From assembly GCA_020638455.1 (NCBI GenBank), contig JACKIK010000001.1, positions 372,001 to 436,000 on the forward strand: DNA of 64,000 nt. The letters run 5' to 3'. Of this stretch, positions 8,173-16,914 are shown one piece after another. Source of the DNA: Hyphomonas sp. (lineage in GTDB: Bacteria > Pseudomonadota > Alphaproteobacteria > Caulobacterales > Hyphomonadaceae). The notes below the pieces were generated by a model. It was given only the letters and a program-made list of their open reading frames with translations. It made no database searches and was not told the DNA's origin. Position 1 is the first letter of the stretch. The number at the start of each line of letters is the position of its first letter. A program made the translations under genes and the position numbers.

Positions 8173-10149
8173 ATGCTGTCTATGGATATGGCTCTCTGGG
8201 ACCTGCTTCCGGTCGTCATCTGCGAGACCGGGGCAATCCGGAATGATTCCGGTGAAATCGTCGATTTCGAATGGACGGCCTCGAACCGGCTGATGAATGA
8301 ATCGATCCTGCCCGATGGCGGAAGCGTCATCGGCATGCGGATTTTCGAGTTCGATCCGAGCTACCGGGACTCCGACATGGTCCGGGCGGTGGAGGAGGTT
8401 ATCGAGACCGGCGAGCCGCGCACGCTGATCACGTCCGAAGGCCGTGCGGCCCGCATGCTCGGCAAGGTGATGAAGACCTCCATCATTCCGAGCGAGCGCG
8501 ACGGCGAACGCCGCGCACTGTCCGTATCGCATGAAATCACTGACATTGCCCACGAACGCGACGAGGCGCGCCGCCTGTTCGAACTGGCAAAGGCAGCCTG
8601 CGACAATGCCCTGCACGGCATCGTGCTCAACGATTCCTCCGGCCGGATCGTCTATGTGAACCGTGCCCTGTGCGAGATGTCCGAATACACCGGGGACGAA
8701 CTGATCGGACAGGACGTCGGGATCCTGCTCGGCGTAAAGACCTTCCGTCCGGATCCGGAGCTCGCCAGAAAGATGGCGAGCGGCGAAGTGCTTCGCCATG
8801 TGTCGGAAGCCGAGACCCCGACAAAGACCGGCCGCACCAACCGGGTCGAGTTGTCGCTTACGAGCGCCCGCTGGGGAGACTCCGGCGACCTTGTTTACAT
8901 CACCTATGTGCGCGACGTCCGCGAGGAGCGGCAGAAGGCGCATGAACTGCGCGATGCGCTGCACCGGGCCGAACAGGCGACGCGGCTGAAATCCGAATTC
9001 CTGGCCAATATGAGCCACGAGATCCGTACGCCGCTGAACGGCGTGCTCGGCATGGCGCAAGTCCTGTCGCACGGCCAGCTGACCCCGGCACAGTCCGAAC
9101 AGGTCGGCACCATTCTCGATTCCGGCAAGACGCTGATGTCGCTGCTGAATGACATTCTTGACCTGTCGAAAATCGAGGCCGGGCGGCTGGAAGTGACGCC
9201 GGTCAATTCGGACCTGCGCCACAAGCTGAGCCGCGGGATCAAGCTGCACTCGGCGGCGGCTGCAGAGCGCGGCATCAACCTGCAGCTGTTTATCGACCCC
9301 AGCGTACCCTCGCGCCTGCTGTTCGACCCGGTGCGCGTGCGCCAGTGCGTCGACAACCTGATTTCCAACGCAATCAAGTTCACCAGCAAGGGCGACGTGC
9401 TGGTCGTGGTGACCTGCGAGCCGGTCGATGCCGGCGAAGACCTCGTGACGATCCACGTCTCCGACAGCGGATGCGGCATCGCCGCCGACAAGCTTGAGCG
9501 CATCTTCGACACCTTCGTGCAGGCGGACGGCTCGACCACGCGGCAATATGGCGGCACCGGCCTCGGCCTGCCGATCACGCGCAAGCTCGCCCGGATGATG
9601 GGCGGCGATGTGACGGTGGCCAGCGAAGTCGGCCGCGGCTCCGTCTTCAGCCTGAAATTCCGGGCCGGAACGGTCGGCACGGAATGGACCGTGATTGGCG
9701 ATTCCGCGCCCGTGGTTCAGGTGCCGGACCAACGGGACGGGCTGACGGGCCGGCGCGTGCTGGTGGTGGACGACAATGGCATCAACCGCCGTGTCGCGCG
9801 CTCCTTCATCAGCCACTACGGCATGGAGGTGGCGGAGGCCAGCGATGGCAATGAAGCGCTGGCCCTGCTGGCGCGACAGGCGTTCGACCTTGTACTGATG
9901 GATGTGCATATGCCGGGGCTCGACGGGGTCGAGGCATTCCGGCGCCTGCGCAAGCTGCCGGGGCCGAACCAGGACGTGCCGGTGATCGCCCTCACAGCCG
10001 ATTCCATGCGCGGCGACCGCGAGAAATTCCTCGCGCGCGGCTTCAACGGTTATGTCTCCAAGCCGATCGACGAGCGCTCGATGATCACAGTCATCGGACA
10101 GGTGCTGAGCGTGCCGGTGGACGTGGAAGACCGGCGCCAGCGGGCCTAG
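8173..10149 (+). CDS. soluble hybrid sensor histidine kinase (PAS-HisKA-HATPase-REC)
   Basis: 658 residues from ATG 8173, which has GAGG seven bases upstream. An upstream GTG at 8155 is open but less likely. No membrane span is seen. An N-terminal PAS-like domain (about 1-125) and a second PAS (about 130-250, with IVYVNRALCEMSEYTGDELIG) precede HisKA with phosphoacceptor His282 (MSHEIRTPLNG). The ATPase has DSGCGIAADKLERIF and GGTGLGLPI. The C-terminal receiver has RRVLVVDDNGINRR and phosphoacceptor Asp577 (LVLMDVHMPG). The input signal is unknown. No cognate regulator is adjacent, so output presumably passes through a phosphotransfer protein elsewhere. Its 3' end overlaps the convergent lipoprotein gene by four bases. 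Confidence 0.9.
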   Translation: MLSMDMALWDLLPVVICETGAIRNDSGEIVDFEWTASNRLMNESILPDGGSVIGMRIFEFDPSYRDSDMVRAVEEVIETGEPRTLITSEGRAARMLGKVMKTSIIPSERDGERRALSVSHEITDIAHERDEARRLFELAKAACDNALHGIVLNDSSGRIVYVNRALCEMSEYTGDELIGQDVGILLGVKTFRPDPELARKMASGEVLRHVSEAETPTKTGRTNRVELSLTSARWGDSGDLVYITYVRDVREERQKAHELRDALHRAEQATRLKSEFLANMSHEIRTPLNGVLGMAQVLSHGQLTPAQSEQVGTILDSGKTLMSLLNDILDLSKIEAGRLEVTPVNSDLRHKLSRGIKLHSAAAAERGINLQLFIDPSVPSRLLFDPVRVRQCVDNLISNAIKFTSKGDVLVVVTCEPVDAGEDLVTIHVSDSGCGIAADKLERIFDTFVQADGSTTRQYGGTGLGLPITRKLARMMGGDVTVASEVGRGSVFSLKFRAGTVGTEWTVIGDSAPVVQVPDQRDGLTGRRVLVVDDNGINRRVARSFISHYGMEVAEASDGNEALALLARQAFDLVLMDVHMPGLDGVEAFRRLRKLPGPNQDVPVIALTADSMRGDREKFLARGFNGYVSKPIDERSMITVIGQVLSVPVDVEDRRQRA

Positions 10150-10784
10150 GGCGCCGGCGCGCGGCCAGGCCGCCGGTCACACTCCGGCGACCCGTAGGCC
10201 ACGTCGTAGGACTTGCCGAAGCAGGCGACCAGCCCGTCGACGACGCCGAGATTGAGGTCGTTTTCCGGCGCAATCCCTGCGAGGGCTCCACGCTCGGCGA
10301 GCAGAGCATCCTTGTCGTGCTGGAGGAAGGCGATTGTGGCCAGCGCATAGTGCTTCTTGGCCGCATTGTCATACAGATCGGCGGCGATGGATTTTCGGAA
10401 AAGCTCGACGGCGCGGTCGGTCTGGCCGGCAAAGGCGCGCACCTGGCCTTCATGCCAGTATAGCATGCCCACTTCCCCGGTCTCACTGAACACGACCTCC
10501 TGGTCCGGGAACTTGTAGGCGACCCGCTCTCCCTTCTCGATCAGTCGGGCATGATAGTCGGCCATCAGGTCTGCCGCTGCGAGGTCGCAGCCCTGCTTGT
10601 CGAGCACCTTGCGGATGCCCCGCTCGGGGTCCTGGTCGAACGTCCAGAAATCGAGATGCATGAGCGCGTCCCGGTCTGCGACGCAGGCTGTTCCATCGTC
10701 AGCAACGTATTTCTGCAGCGGCGGGCTGCTTGCGCAGGCCGAAAGCCAGGCGAGGCCGGCCACACTTGCGAATGCGTATTTCAC
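10146..10784 (-). CDS. putative lipoprotein with a TPR-like region, unknown function
   Basis: About 212 residues. I prefer GTG 10784, which gives MKYAFASVAGLAWLSAC, because the AGGAGGAGG ribosome site directly abuts ATG 10790 but is well spaced for the GTG. The lipobox LSAC is clear. After it, residues 100-160 contain helical repeats (MLYWHEGQVRAFAGQTDRAVELFRKSIA, then KKHYALATIAFLQHDKDALL) that look like two degenerate tetratricopeptide units. Five cysteines follow the signal peptide, so disulfides are possible. I recognise no family. Confidence 0.65.
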   Translation of the reverse strand: MKYAFASVAGLAWLSACASSPPLQKYVADDGTACVADRDALMHLDFWTFDQDPERGIRKVLDKQGCDLAAADLMADYHARLIEKGERVAYKFPDQEVVFSETGEVGMLYWHEGQVRAFAGQTDRAVELFRKSIAADLYDNAAKKHYALATIAFLQHDKDALLAERGALAGIAPENDLNLGVVDGLVACFGKSYDVAYGSPECDRRPGRAPAP

Positions 10785-10872
10785 CTGCATCCTCCTCCTG
10801 GTTGCGCAGCGACCCTACCAGATCACGCCGCCGGCACCAATGGATGCGCCCGGTATGCCGGCGCGGTGCGCG

Positions 10873-11430
10873 TCAGTCCGGATGGGCCCGGCGATAGTCC
10901 GGCAGCGCCACCGGCTCTTCAGGTGGGCCGGGCGCATCGGACAGGCGCAATTGCCACCAGCCGACATCGTGCCATGCACCAAGCTTGTAGCCGACGCCGC
11001 CATAGGTGCCGAGATGCTCGAAACCCATGCGCTCGTGCAGGGCGACGCTTGCCGGATTGGGTTGCGCGATGCCGGCAAAGGCATTGCGGAAGCCCTGCGC
11101 CGCGAGGATAGCCAGCAGCCGGTCATAGAGCCCCGCACCGATGCCCTGCCGCTGCGCCGAGGGATCGACATAGACGCTGACGTCGCACGACCAGCGATAG
11201 GACGCCCGCGTCCGGTGTGCCGAAGCGTAGGCGTAGCCGAGCGGGCGGCCCTCGCGTTCGGCAACCAGCCAGGGATACACGGCGAGCGTCTGTCCGATGC
11301 GCCGGCGCATTTCGTCCGCTGGCGGCGGATCGGTCTCGAATGAGATGACCGTGTCGCGGACGATGGGGGCGTAGAGGCCGGCAATCCAGCCCGCGTCATC
11401 GGGCGTCGCGTAGCGGACCCTCAGGCTCAA
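10873..11430 (-). CDS. GNAT N-acetyltransferase, phosphinothricin acetyltransferase-like
   Basis: 185 residues. It begins [34 protein letters not shown], the N-terminus of the PAT/MddA group of amino-acid-analogue acetyltransferases. The acetyl-CoA loop is [21 protein letters not shown] near residue 86, with a [21 protein letters not shown] segment near 122. It would N-acetylate phosphinothricin or methionine-sulfone-like amines using acetyl-CoA. Its ATG overlaps the ivd stop (ATGA), so it is co-transcribed downstream of ivd, though no role in leucine breakdown is obvious. Confidence 0.85.
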   Translation of the reverse strand: MSLRVRYATPDDAGWIAGLYAPIVRDTVISFETDPPPADEMRRRIGQTLAVYPWLVAEREGRPLGYAYASAHRTRASYRWSCDVSVYVDPSAQRQGIGAGLYDRLLAILAAQGFRNAFAGIAQPNPASVALHERMGFEHLGTYGGVGYKLGAWHDVGWWQLRLSDAPGPPEEPVALPDYRRAHPD

Positions 11431-12599
11431 GCGGTCTCCCCGAACAGTTCCCGGCCGATCAGCCAGCGGCGGATCTCCGACGTCCCTGCCCCGATTTCGT
11501 AGAGCTTGGCGTCTCGCAACAGGCGGCCGGTCGGGTATTCGTTGATGTAGCCATTGCCGCCAAGGATCTGGATCGCGTCGAGAGCAAGCTTGGTGGCCGT
11601 CTCGGCCGCATAGAGGATGGCGCCGGCGGCGTCCTTGCGGGTCGTCTCGCCCCGGTCGCAGGATTTGGCGACGGCATAGACATAGGCCTTCGCGGCGTTC
11701 ATCTGGACATACATGTCGGCGACCTTGCCCTGGATCAGCTGGAATTCGCCGATGGACTGGCCGAACTGTTTTCGGTCGTGGATGTAGGGAATCACGACAT
11801 CCATGCAGGCCTGCATGATGCCCGTCGGCCCGGCCGACAGCACGGCGCGTTCATAGTCGAGCCCGCTCATCAGCACACGGATACCGCCGTTCAGCGGCCC
11901 CATGATGTTCTCTTCCGGCACTTCGCAATCCTCGAAGACGAGTTCACCCGTTTCCGATCCGCGCATGCCGAGCTTGTCGAGTTTCTGGGCGACAGAGAAG
12001 CCTTTCATGCCCCGCTCGATCAGGAAGGCGGTGATGCCTTTCGAGCCCGCCTCGGGCTCCGTCTTCGCATAGACGACCAGAACGTCCGCATCCGGCGCAT
12101 TGGTGATCCACATCTTGGTGCCGTTGAGAACGTAGCGGTCGCCCTTCCTGTCGGCGCGCAGCTTCATCGAGACGACGTCGGAGCCGGCCCCGCTCTCGCT
12201 CATGGCGAGGGAGCCGAGATGTTCGCCGCTCATCAGCTTCGGCAGGTAGCGCATCTTCTGTGCGTCCGTTGCCCAGCGGCGGATCTGGTTGACGCACAGA
12301 TTGGAGTGGGCGCCATAGGAGAGGCCAACCGAGGCCGAGGCACGGGAGATTTCCTCCATCGCCACGACATGTTCGAGATAGCCAAGGCCGGTGCCGCCCC
12401 ATTCCTCTTCCACTGTGATGCCGAGCAGGCCGAGCTCGCCCATTTTCGGCAGCAGGTCGCGCGGGAACTTGTCGGTGCGGTCGATCTCGGCCGCGCGCGG
12501 GGCGATCTCGTTCTGGGCAAAACTTGCCACGGTTTCGCGGATCATGTCGGCGGTTTCGCCGAGATCGAAGTTCAGGGTGGGATATGTGTTCGGGATCAT
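11427..12599 (-). CDS. ivd: isovaleryl-CoA dehydrogenase
   Basis: A 390-residue FAD acyl-CoA dehydrogenase that oxidises isovaleryl-CoA to 3-methylcrotonyl-CoA, the first committed step of leucine catabolism after BCKDH. The FAD/substrate segment [19 protein letters not shown] near residue 131 and [20 protein letters not shown] near 163 are typical. The decisive feature is [13 protein letters not shown], where Glu250 sits at the isovaleryl-CoA-dehydrogenase-specific catalytic base position (Glu254 in human IVD) rather than the later site used by short-chain enzymes. [23 protein letters not shown] follows. It is also called liuA. It leads a two-gene operon with the GNAT gene, away from mccB. 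Confidence 0.92.
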   Translation of the reverse strand: MIPNTYPTLNFDLGETADMIRETVASFAQNEIAPRAAEIDRTDKFPRDLLPKMGELGLLGITVEEEWGGTGLGYLEHVVAMEEISRASASVGLSYGAHSNLCVNQIRRWATDAQKMRYLPKLMSGEHLGSLAMSESGAGSDVVSMKLRADRKGDRYVLNGTKMWITNAPDADVLVVYAKTEPEAGSKGITAFLIERGMKGFSVAQKLDKLGMRGSETGELVFEDCEVPEENIMGPLNGGIRVLMSGLDYERAVLSAGPTGIMQACMDVVIPYIHDRKQFGQSIGEFQLIQGKVADMYVQMNAAKAYVYAVAKSCDRGETTRKDAAGAILYAAETATKLALDAIQILGGNGYINEYPTGRLLRDAKLYEIGAGTSEIRRWLIGRELFGETA

Positions 12600-12637
12600 C
12601 GGGCCTGACTAGCAGGCGCCGCCCGGCCTGTCAGCCA

Positions 12638-13828
12638 TCAATACCGACGGTTGATCGCCCGGTAGAGATAGTAGATCGCCACGAGACACAGCATGGCGGA
12701 CCCGAAGGTCAGCAGCGGGCCGACATAGGCCTGCTCCGGATCGGCCAGACGGTTGGCCACCGGTGTCGCCATCCAGCGGCGCACACCATGGATGATGCCC
12801 CAGGAGCCGAGGCCCGCCAGCAGAGCGTAGGGCAGCCAGCGCATGATGCCGAGGCCAATATCCGGCTCCCGGTCATCGAGATAGTCAGGGGCCGGCTCCA
12901 GGTCATCCCAGTCCGATCCGGCTCTGGGCAGCACCGGCTCGGTCAGCTCCAGCGGCTCCGCCGGTTCGGGCGGGGCGACGCGCGCGGATTTGCGGCGCTC
13001 GAGGATCGTGTGCTTCGGCGTCTTCGGCTCTTCCTGCACAGGCGGCAGGTCCGGCTCGTCCGGCATTTCCGGTTCGGCGAGGGCGGAGACAGCCTTGGTG
13101 ATTTCATCGACCGTCGGCTCGTCCGCGGCGGGCTCAAGCTCCACGGCCGGCGTGGCATCGCCTTCCTCGAGGATGCGCGTGATGCGTTCGGAAACGGCGC
13201 GGGCCGCCGCCTGCGGGGCGGACTCGGCCTCCCCGCCCCTTGCGGTGGCGGTGGTGCGGTCACCTTCGGTGCGCGCTTCGATTACGACGGGACGCTCGCG
13301 CGAGATCAGCACGGCGGCATGAGGATCATATTCCGGACGCAGCAACACGCCGGGCACCGCGACGCGGCCCGACGGGTGTTCGAGGAACATCGCCTTCTCG
13401 GCGGCGCGGCGGCGGACCAGTGCGTCGATCACGCGCACGTCACCGTCCACCCTGCCCTTGCGCCAGCCGGTCATGGCGTCCGCGGCCTGCAGGCGATCAC
13501 CGCTGTTGAGCAGCGCGAAAGCACTCGAGCCGAGGAAGGCCTCTTCGCCGAGATTGAAGGCGAAGGAGACAAGCGCATCGAACTCGTTCTGGGCGAGCGG
13601 CGCCAAGACCCGGTCCGCGATCAGGGCTTCCACCTTGCGCAGGTCGTGATGGCGGAGGAGCAGGTCTGCATCTTCTGGCGTGACGGTCAGGCCCTTGCGG
13701 GCACCGTCAGTGTGACCATAGCCGATGATCCACTTGCCGTTCGGCATCCGGGTTGCGCGCGACCGGAAGCCCTCGAAGCTCTTGATCAGCTCGAGTCCCG
13801 CCTCCGACGTTCGCATGCGCAGGGCCAT
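12638..13828 (-). CDS. spmX: SpmX-like polar muramidase-domain membrane protein
   Basis: 396 residues with SpmX architecture. The N-terminal GH24 phage-lysozyme domain (about 5-150) has SEAGLELIKSFEGFR, keeping the catalytic-position Glu19, then GKWIIGYGHTDG and NEFDALVSFAFNLG. A long Pro/Glu-rich acidic linker covers about 195-325. Two C-terminal membrane spans lie near 332-350 and 371-391. In Caulobacter, SpmX localises the DivJ kinase to a pole, and in Asticcacaulis it sets the stalk position; its lysozyme domain was co-opted from a phage lysin. A phage endolysin is unlikely because of the linker, the tail anchors and the lack of phage neighbours. Confidence 0.8.
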   Translation of the reverse strand: MALRMRTSEAGLELIKSFEGFRSRATRMPNGKWIIGYGHTDGARKGLTVTPEDADLLLRHHDLRKVEALIADRVLAPLAQNEFDALVSFAFNLGEEAFLGSSAFALLNSGDRLQAADAMTGWRKGRVDGDVRVIDALVRRRAAEKAMFLEHPSGRVAVPGVLLRPEYDPHAAVLISRERPVVIEARTEGDRTTATARGGEAESAPQAAARAVSERITRILEEGDATPAVELEPAADEPTVDEITKAVSALAEPEMPDEPDLPPVQEEPKTPKHTILERRKSARVAPPEPAEPLELTEPVLPRAGSDWDDLEPAPDYLDDREPDIGLGIMRWLPYALLAGLGSWGIIHGVRRWMATPVANRLADPEQAYVGPLLTFGSAMLCLVAIYYLYRAINRRY

Positions 13829-13934
13829 ACGGATGGCTCCCGTATTGAAACACTCACAGAATTCCTAAGGTGCCAGAGTGCAAATGGCGCGCCCTTTCGC
13901 CCTTCAGGCGAGAAACCGCAGGAATATGGCGGAT

Positions 13935-15317
13935 TTACAAGAGGATGAGCGTCGCGAGCCCGAGAAAACTGAAAAAGGCCATCACATCGGTCAGTGTCAG
14001 CACAAAGACCGACGAGGCGACCGCCGGGTCGGCGCCGAGCTTCTTGAGCCCCAGCGGGACGAGAATGCCGGACAGGCCCGCCCACAGGAAGGTGATCAGC
14101 ATGGCCGCACCAATGACAAGCGACAGCTTGAAGTCGCGGAACCAGAGCATGGCAATCGCACCGACGCCGACGGCGAACATCAGGCCATTGACGAAGCCGC
14201 TGAGAACCTCGCGCAGGATGGCCCGGCGCGCGGCGGCACCGTCCAGCTGGCGCTCGGCGATGGCGCGCACGGCCACCACGAGCCCCTGGCTGCCGGCATT
14301 GCCGCCGAGCGCCGCAACGACAGGCATCAGGATGGCTAATGCCACGATGCGGTCGATGGTGCCTTCGAACAGCGAGATGATGCCCGACGCAATGAAGGCC
14401 GTGAACAGGTTCACCGCGAGCCAGGGTGCGCGCGACCGCACCGTGTCCCAGACCGTGTCGGCCCCGTCGGCGGAGGTGACGTTGAGCAGCGAGAAGAGGT
14501 CTTCGTTCGCCTCTTCCTGGATAACGTCGACCATGTCGTCGACCGTGATCATGCCGACCAGCCGACCGGCGGAATCCTTCACCGGTGCCGAGGCCAGAGA
14601 GTATTTCTGGAACTGGAAGGCGACGGCCTCCTGGTCCATGTCGGTGGTGATGTCCGACAGGGGCTCGGTCATGATGTCGGCGAGCTGCACGTCGCGCGGC
14701 GTGCGCAGCAGCGTGGCAAGCTGGACGATGCCCATCAGGCGGTAGGCCGGGTCGATGATGTAGATCTCGTAGAAGATCTCCGGCAGCTCTTCGCCGAGGC
14801 TTCGCGCATGATCGATGGCGTGGCCGACCGTCCAGTATTCCGGAACGGCCACGAACTCGGTCTGCATCAGGCGGCCGGCCGATTCCTCTTCATAGGCGAG
14901 GCCGCGTTCGAGCTGGGCCCGGTCAAAGGGCGCGAGGTCGTCGAGGATGCGCTCGCGGCGCTCATCCTCGAGGTCTTCGAGGATCACCGTCGCATCGTCG
15001 GAATCGAGCTCGTCGAGCGCGTTGGCGACGGCCGTGTCCGGCAGGACATCGACGGCTTCCTCGCGATAGGAATCGCGCAGCTCGATCAGGATGTCGGACG
15101 GCAGCTCCCCGCCGAGAATTTCGACCGCTTCGGAAAACGTGTCGACCGGCAGGGCTTCCAGCAGGTCGGCGGCGTCGGCCGGGTGCATGCGCTGCAGCGT
15201 GCGCGCCAGCCAGCGGGAATCCTTCTCATCGACCGCGTCGATGAGGTTATCCAGCAGGGCCGGATCGACATTCGGCGTCTCGGGCGCCGACTGTTGCGGG
15301 GTGGACAGATCCGTCAT
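13935..15317 (-). CDS. mgtE: MgtE-family magnesium transporter
   Basis: 460 residues from ATG 15317 (MTDLSTPQQ); an upstream ATG gives 12 more residues. The N-terminal MgtE_N superhelix (about 20-140: LQRMHPADAADLLEALP, DDATVILEDLEDERRERILDDL) is followed by tandem CBS domains (about 145-275, with YIIDPAYRLMGIVQLATLL and GRLVGMITVDDMVDVIQEEANED). Five membrane helices then contain the pore motif PVVAALGGNAGSQ near residue 335, the Mg2+ selectivity region. It is a gated Mg2+ channel/transporter of the inner membrane whose cytosolic CBS domains sense Mg2+. No M-box-like leader was recognised upstream. Confidence 0.92.
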   Translation of the reverse strand: MTDLSTPQQSAPETPNVDPALLDNLIDAVDEKDSRWLARTLQRMHPADAADLLEALPVDTFSEAVEILGGELPSDILIELRDSYREEAVDVLPDTAVANALDELDSDDATVILEDLEDERRERILDDLAPFDRAQLERGLAYEEESAGRLMQTEFVAVPEYWTVGHAIDHARSLGEELPEIFYEIYIIDPAYRLMGIVQLATLLRTPRDVQLADIMTEPLSDITTDMDQEAVAFQFQKYSLASAPVKDSAGRLVGMITVDDMVDVIQEEANEDLFSLLNVTSADGADTVWDTVRSRAPWLAVNLFTAFIASGIISLFEGTIDRIVALAILMPVVAALGGNAGSQGLVVAVRAIAERQLDGAAARRAILREVLSGFVNGLMFAVGVGAIAMLWFRDFKLSLVIGAAMLITFLWAGLSGILVPLGLKKLGADPAVASSVFVLTLTDVMAFFSFLGLATLILL

Positions 15318-15398
15318 GGCGCCTGTCTTGCCGGGGTTGCTGCGCCGCGGCAAGGGGCGAGGCCGGTTCCGCCGCCGCTTCTTATCTGGGGATGAGGC

Positions 15399-15605
15399 TC
15401 AGCGCGAACGCGATGACGCCCCCATGGCGATGACGAATCCGAGCAGGCCCATGCCGACCGCCGCAGCGCGATGGGTCAGCATGTCGAAGAAGCCCGAATA
15501 CTCCTCGACGCCCGCCTCATTGCGCCGCTTGTCGAGGTGCCAGTTGCTGTAGATCACCAGCAGCACGCCGCCGCCAAACAGTATGATATCGAACAACCTG
15601 GCCAT
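15399..15605 (-). CDS. small two-span membrane protein, unknown
   Basis: 68 residues starting MARLFDIILFGGGVLLVIYSN, with hydrophobic segments at about 5-20 and 46-62 separated by a charged loop (HLDKRRNEAGVEEYSGFFDML). GGAAAGGGC lies upstream of the ATG. It sits between mgtE and the tRNA-Leu trailer repeats. I recognise no family. Confidence 0.5.
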   Translation of the reverse strand: MARLFDIILFGGGVLLVIYSNWHLDKRRNEAGVEEYSGFFDMLTHRAAAVGMGLLGFVIAMGASSRSR

Positions 15606-15807
15606 GTCCGCAGCCCTTTCCGTGCACAGTTTCAGCCCTTTGGAGCCTGCGCCGCAGACACTTGGACAGAGCTGTGGTGCGCATCAGAAAGCGGGAACCA
15701 GGCTCCGGCGCAGCGTTCGTTGAACAACAGGCATCAGAGTCGGAACGGTTCAGGCGCGAAATTGTTGCGTTGGGGGATCATTTTTCGTGAAGCGGGGCTG
15801 TGAGCGC

Positions 15808-15921
15808 GCAGCCCTGAGCCTGTTTCATCGCGGCGCGCAGCGGTGCGGGAAACGTCAAGGACTCATTCGATTGCTAAAATCGATCCACCGGATCGATTTT
15901 TGGCGCTTTGCGCCACCGCAA
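15808..15921. repeat. tRNA-Leu trailer repeat, copy A (outer stem truncated)
   Basis: The second, distal unit of a tandem pair behind tRNA-Leu(GAG). In the tRNA sense it keeps the GGCGC/GCGCC hairpin, the 11-pair hairpin AAAATCGATCC/GGATCGATTTT with loop GGT (15876-15900), and the tail hairpin closed by GTTTC/GAAAC followed by GGCTCAGGGCTGC. The 5' arm of the outer stem is missing and replaced by the end of copy B, so this copy cannot close the three-way junction. Confidence 0.85.
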
Positions 15922-15925
15922 GGGA

Positions 15926-16046
15926 GCAGCCTTGAGCGCGTTTCTTCGCGGAGCACAGCGGAGCGGGAAACATCAAGGATTCATTCGATTGCTAAAATCG
16001 ATCCACCGGATCGATTTTTGGCGCTTTGCGCCACCGCAATCGAATG
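15926..16046. repeat. tRNA-Leu trailer repeat, copy B (complete three-way junction)
   Basis: Starts at the CCA end of tRNA-Leu(GAG). In the tRNA sense the outer stem CATTCGATTGC (16036-16046) pairs with GCAATCGAATG (15982-15992). It encloses a small hairpin TGGCGC/GCGCCA and the 11-pair hairpin at 15994-16018, which ends in TTTT and could also act as the tRNA terminator. A tail hairpin closed by GTTTC/GAAAC and the string GGCTCAAGGCTGC (with small variations) follow. Outer-stem sequence differs from copy C with pairing preserved. Confidence 0.9.
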
Positions 16047-16129
16047 GTGCGGTCGAGAGGACTCGAACCTCCACGGGTTGCCCCACAGCGACCTCAACGC
16101 TGCGCGTCTACCAATTCCGCCACGACCGC
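16045..16129 (-). tRNA. tRNA-Leu (anticodon GAG)
   Basis: 85 bases including an encoded CCA. The acceptor stem GCGGTCG/CGACCGC is followed by discriminator A. The D arm contains GGCGGAATTGGTAGACGC. The anticodon stem CAGCG/CGCTG carries loop TTGAGGT, giving GAG, which reads CUC/CUU leucine codons. The long variable arm (TGGGGCAACCCG) is the class II type expected for leucine. The T arm is GAGGTTCGAGTCCTC. Its 3' end directly abuts the trailer repeats. Confidence 0.97.
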
Positions 16130-16215
16130 ACGTATCTCATTCGAGGCAGAGGCGCCGTATAAGGCGGGGCCGCGGCTTTGTGAAGTCCCGATTGCATCCT
16201 ATATGCGTGGCCGTG

Positions 16216-16914
16216 ATGCCTGATTTCCCACCCGTCGAATGGGCCGTTTCCGAGGGGCTTGTTCCCTATGAAGAGGCGCTTGCCTTCATGGAGGCACGGG
16301 CCCGCGCCATTCGCGATGACGGCGCCCCGGAACTGGTCTGGTTCCTCGAACATCCCCCGCTCTATACTTCCGGCACATCGGCGAAAGCGGACGATCTGCG
16401 CGACCCCAACCGCTTCCCCGTCTTCGATGCCGGGCGCGGGGGGCAGTACACCTATCACGGCCCCGGCCAGCGCGTCGCCTATGTGATGCTGGACCTCGCC
16501 ACGCGCGGGCGCGACGTGCGCGCCTTCGTCCAGAATCTCGAAAAGTGGATCATCACCGCGCTGGCCGGCTTCAATGTCGAGGCCGGCCCGCGCGACGGAC
16601 GCATTGGCGTCTGGGTCGACCGGACGCAGGCCGGCGGACCCCTGCGCGAGGACAAGATCGCCGCCATCGGCGTGCGCCTCAAGCGCTGGGTCAGCTTCCA
16701 TGGCATCAGCCTGAATGTGGAGCCGGATCTCGAACACTTCGCCGGCATCACGCCGTGCGGCATCGCCGATCCGCGCTACGGCGTGACCAGCCTCGCCGAC
16801 CTTGGCATTCCGGCGTCCATGGCCGATGCGGACATCGCCCTGCGGGATGCGTTCGAGACGATCTTCGCCAGCAGGCTGGTGCCCGTCCCTGCCCCGCTTC
16901 AGCTCATGGCATAG
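16216..16914 (+). CDS. lipB: lipoyl(octanoyl) transferase
   Basis: 232 residues; moves octanoyl from octanoyl-ACP to lipoyl domains in lipoic acid synthesis, in the cytosol. Hallmarks are [15 protein letters not shown] near residue 40, [22 protein letters not shown] near 75 (the RGG-T-HGPGQ motif), the catalytic-Lys segment [22 protein letters not shown] near 147, and the catalytic Cys in ITPCGI near 177. ATG 16216 is used; an in-frame GTG nine bases earlier is possible. Its 3' end overlaps the convergent membrane gene by 16 bases. Confidence 0.93.
   Translation: MPDFPPVEWAVSEGLVPYEEALAFMEARARAIRDDGAPELVWFLEHPPLYTSGTSAKADDLRDPNRFPVFDAGRGGQYTYHGPGQRVAYVMLDLATRGRDVRAFVQNLEKWIITALAGFNVEAGPRDGRIGVWVDRTQAGGPLREDKIAAIGVRLKRWVSFHGISLNVEPDLEHFAGITPCGIADPRYGVTSLADLGIPASMADADIALRDAFETIFASRLVPVPAPLQLMA

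Noticed and set aside
8125..9909. 594-codon open frame antisense to the hybrid kinase
   Set aside because: It overlaps conserved HisKA/HATPase/REC coding sequence and has no recognisable domain.
12638..13828. Phage endolysin/prophage remnant
   Set aside because: The GH24 domain is followed by a long linker and two membrane anchors, and no other phage gene is nearby; SpmX explains it better.
15994..16018. Inverted repeat as an insertion-sequence end
   Set aside because: No transposase or target duplication; the same hairpin recurs at the same place behind another tRNA-Leu inside a larger folded element.
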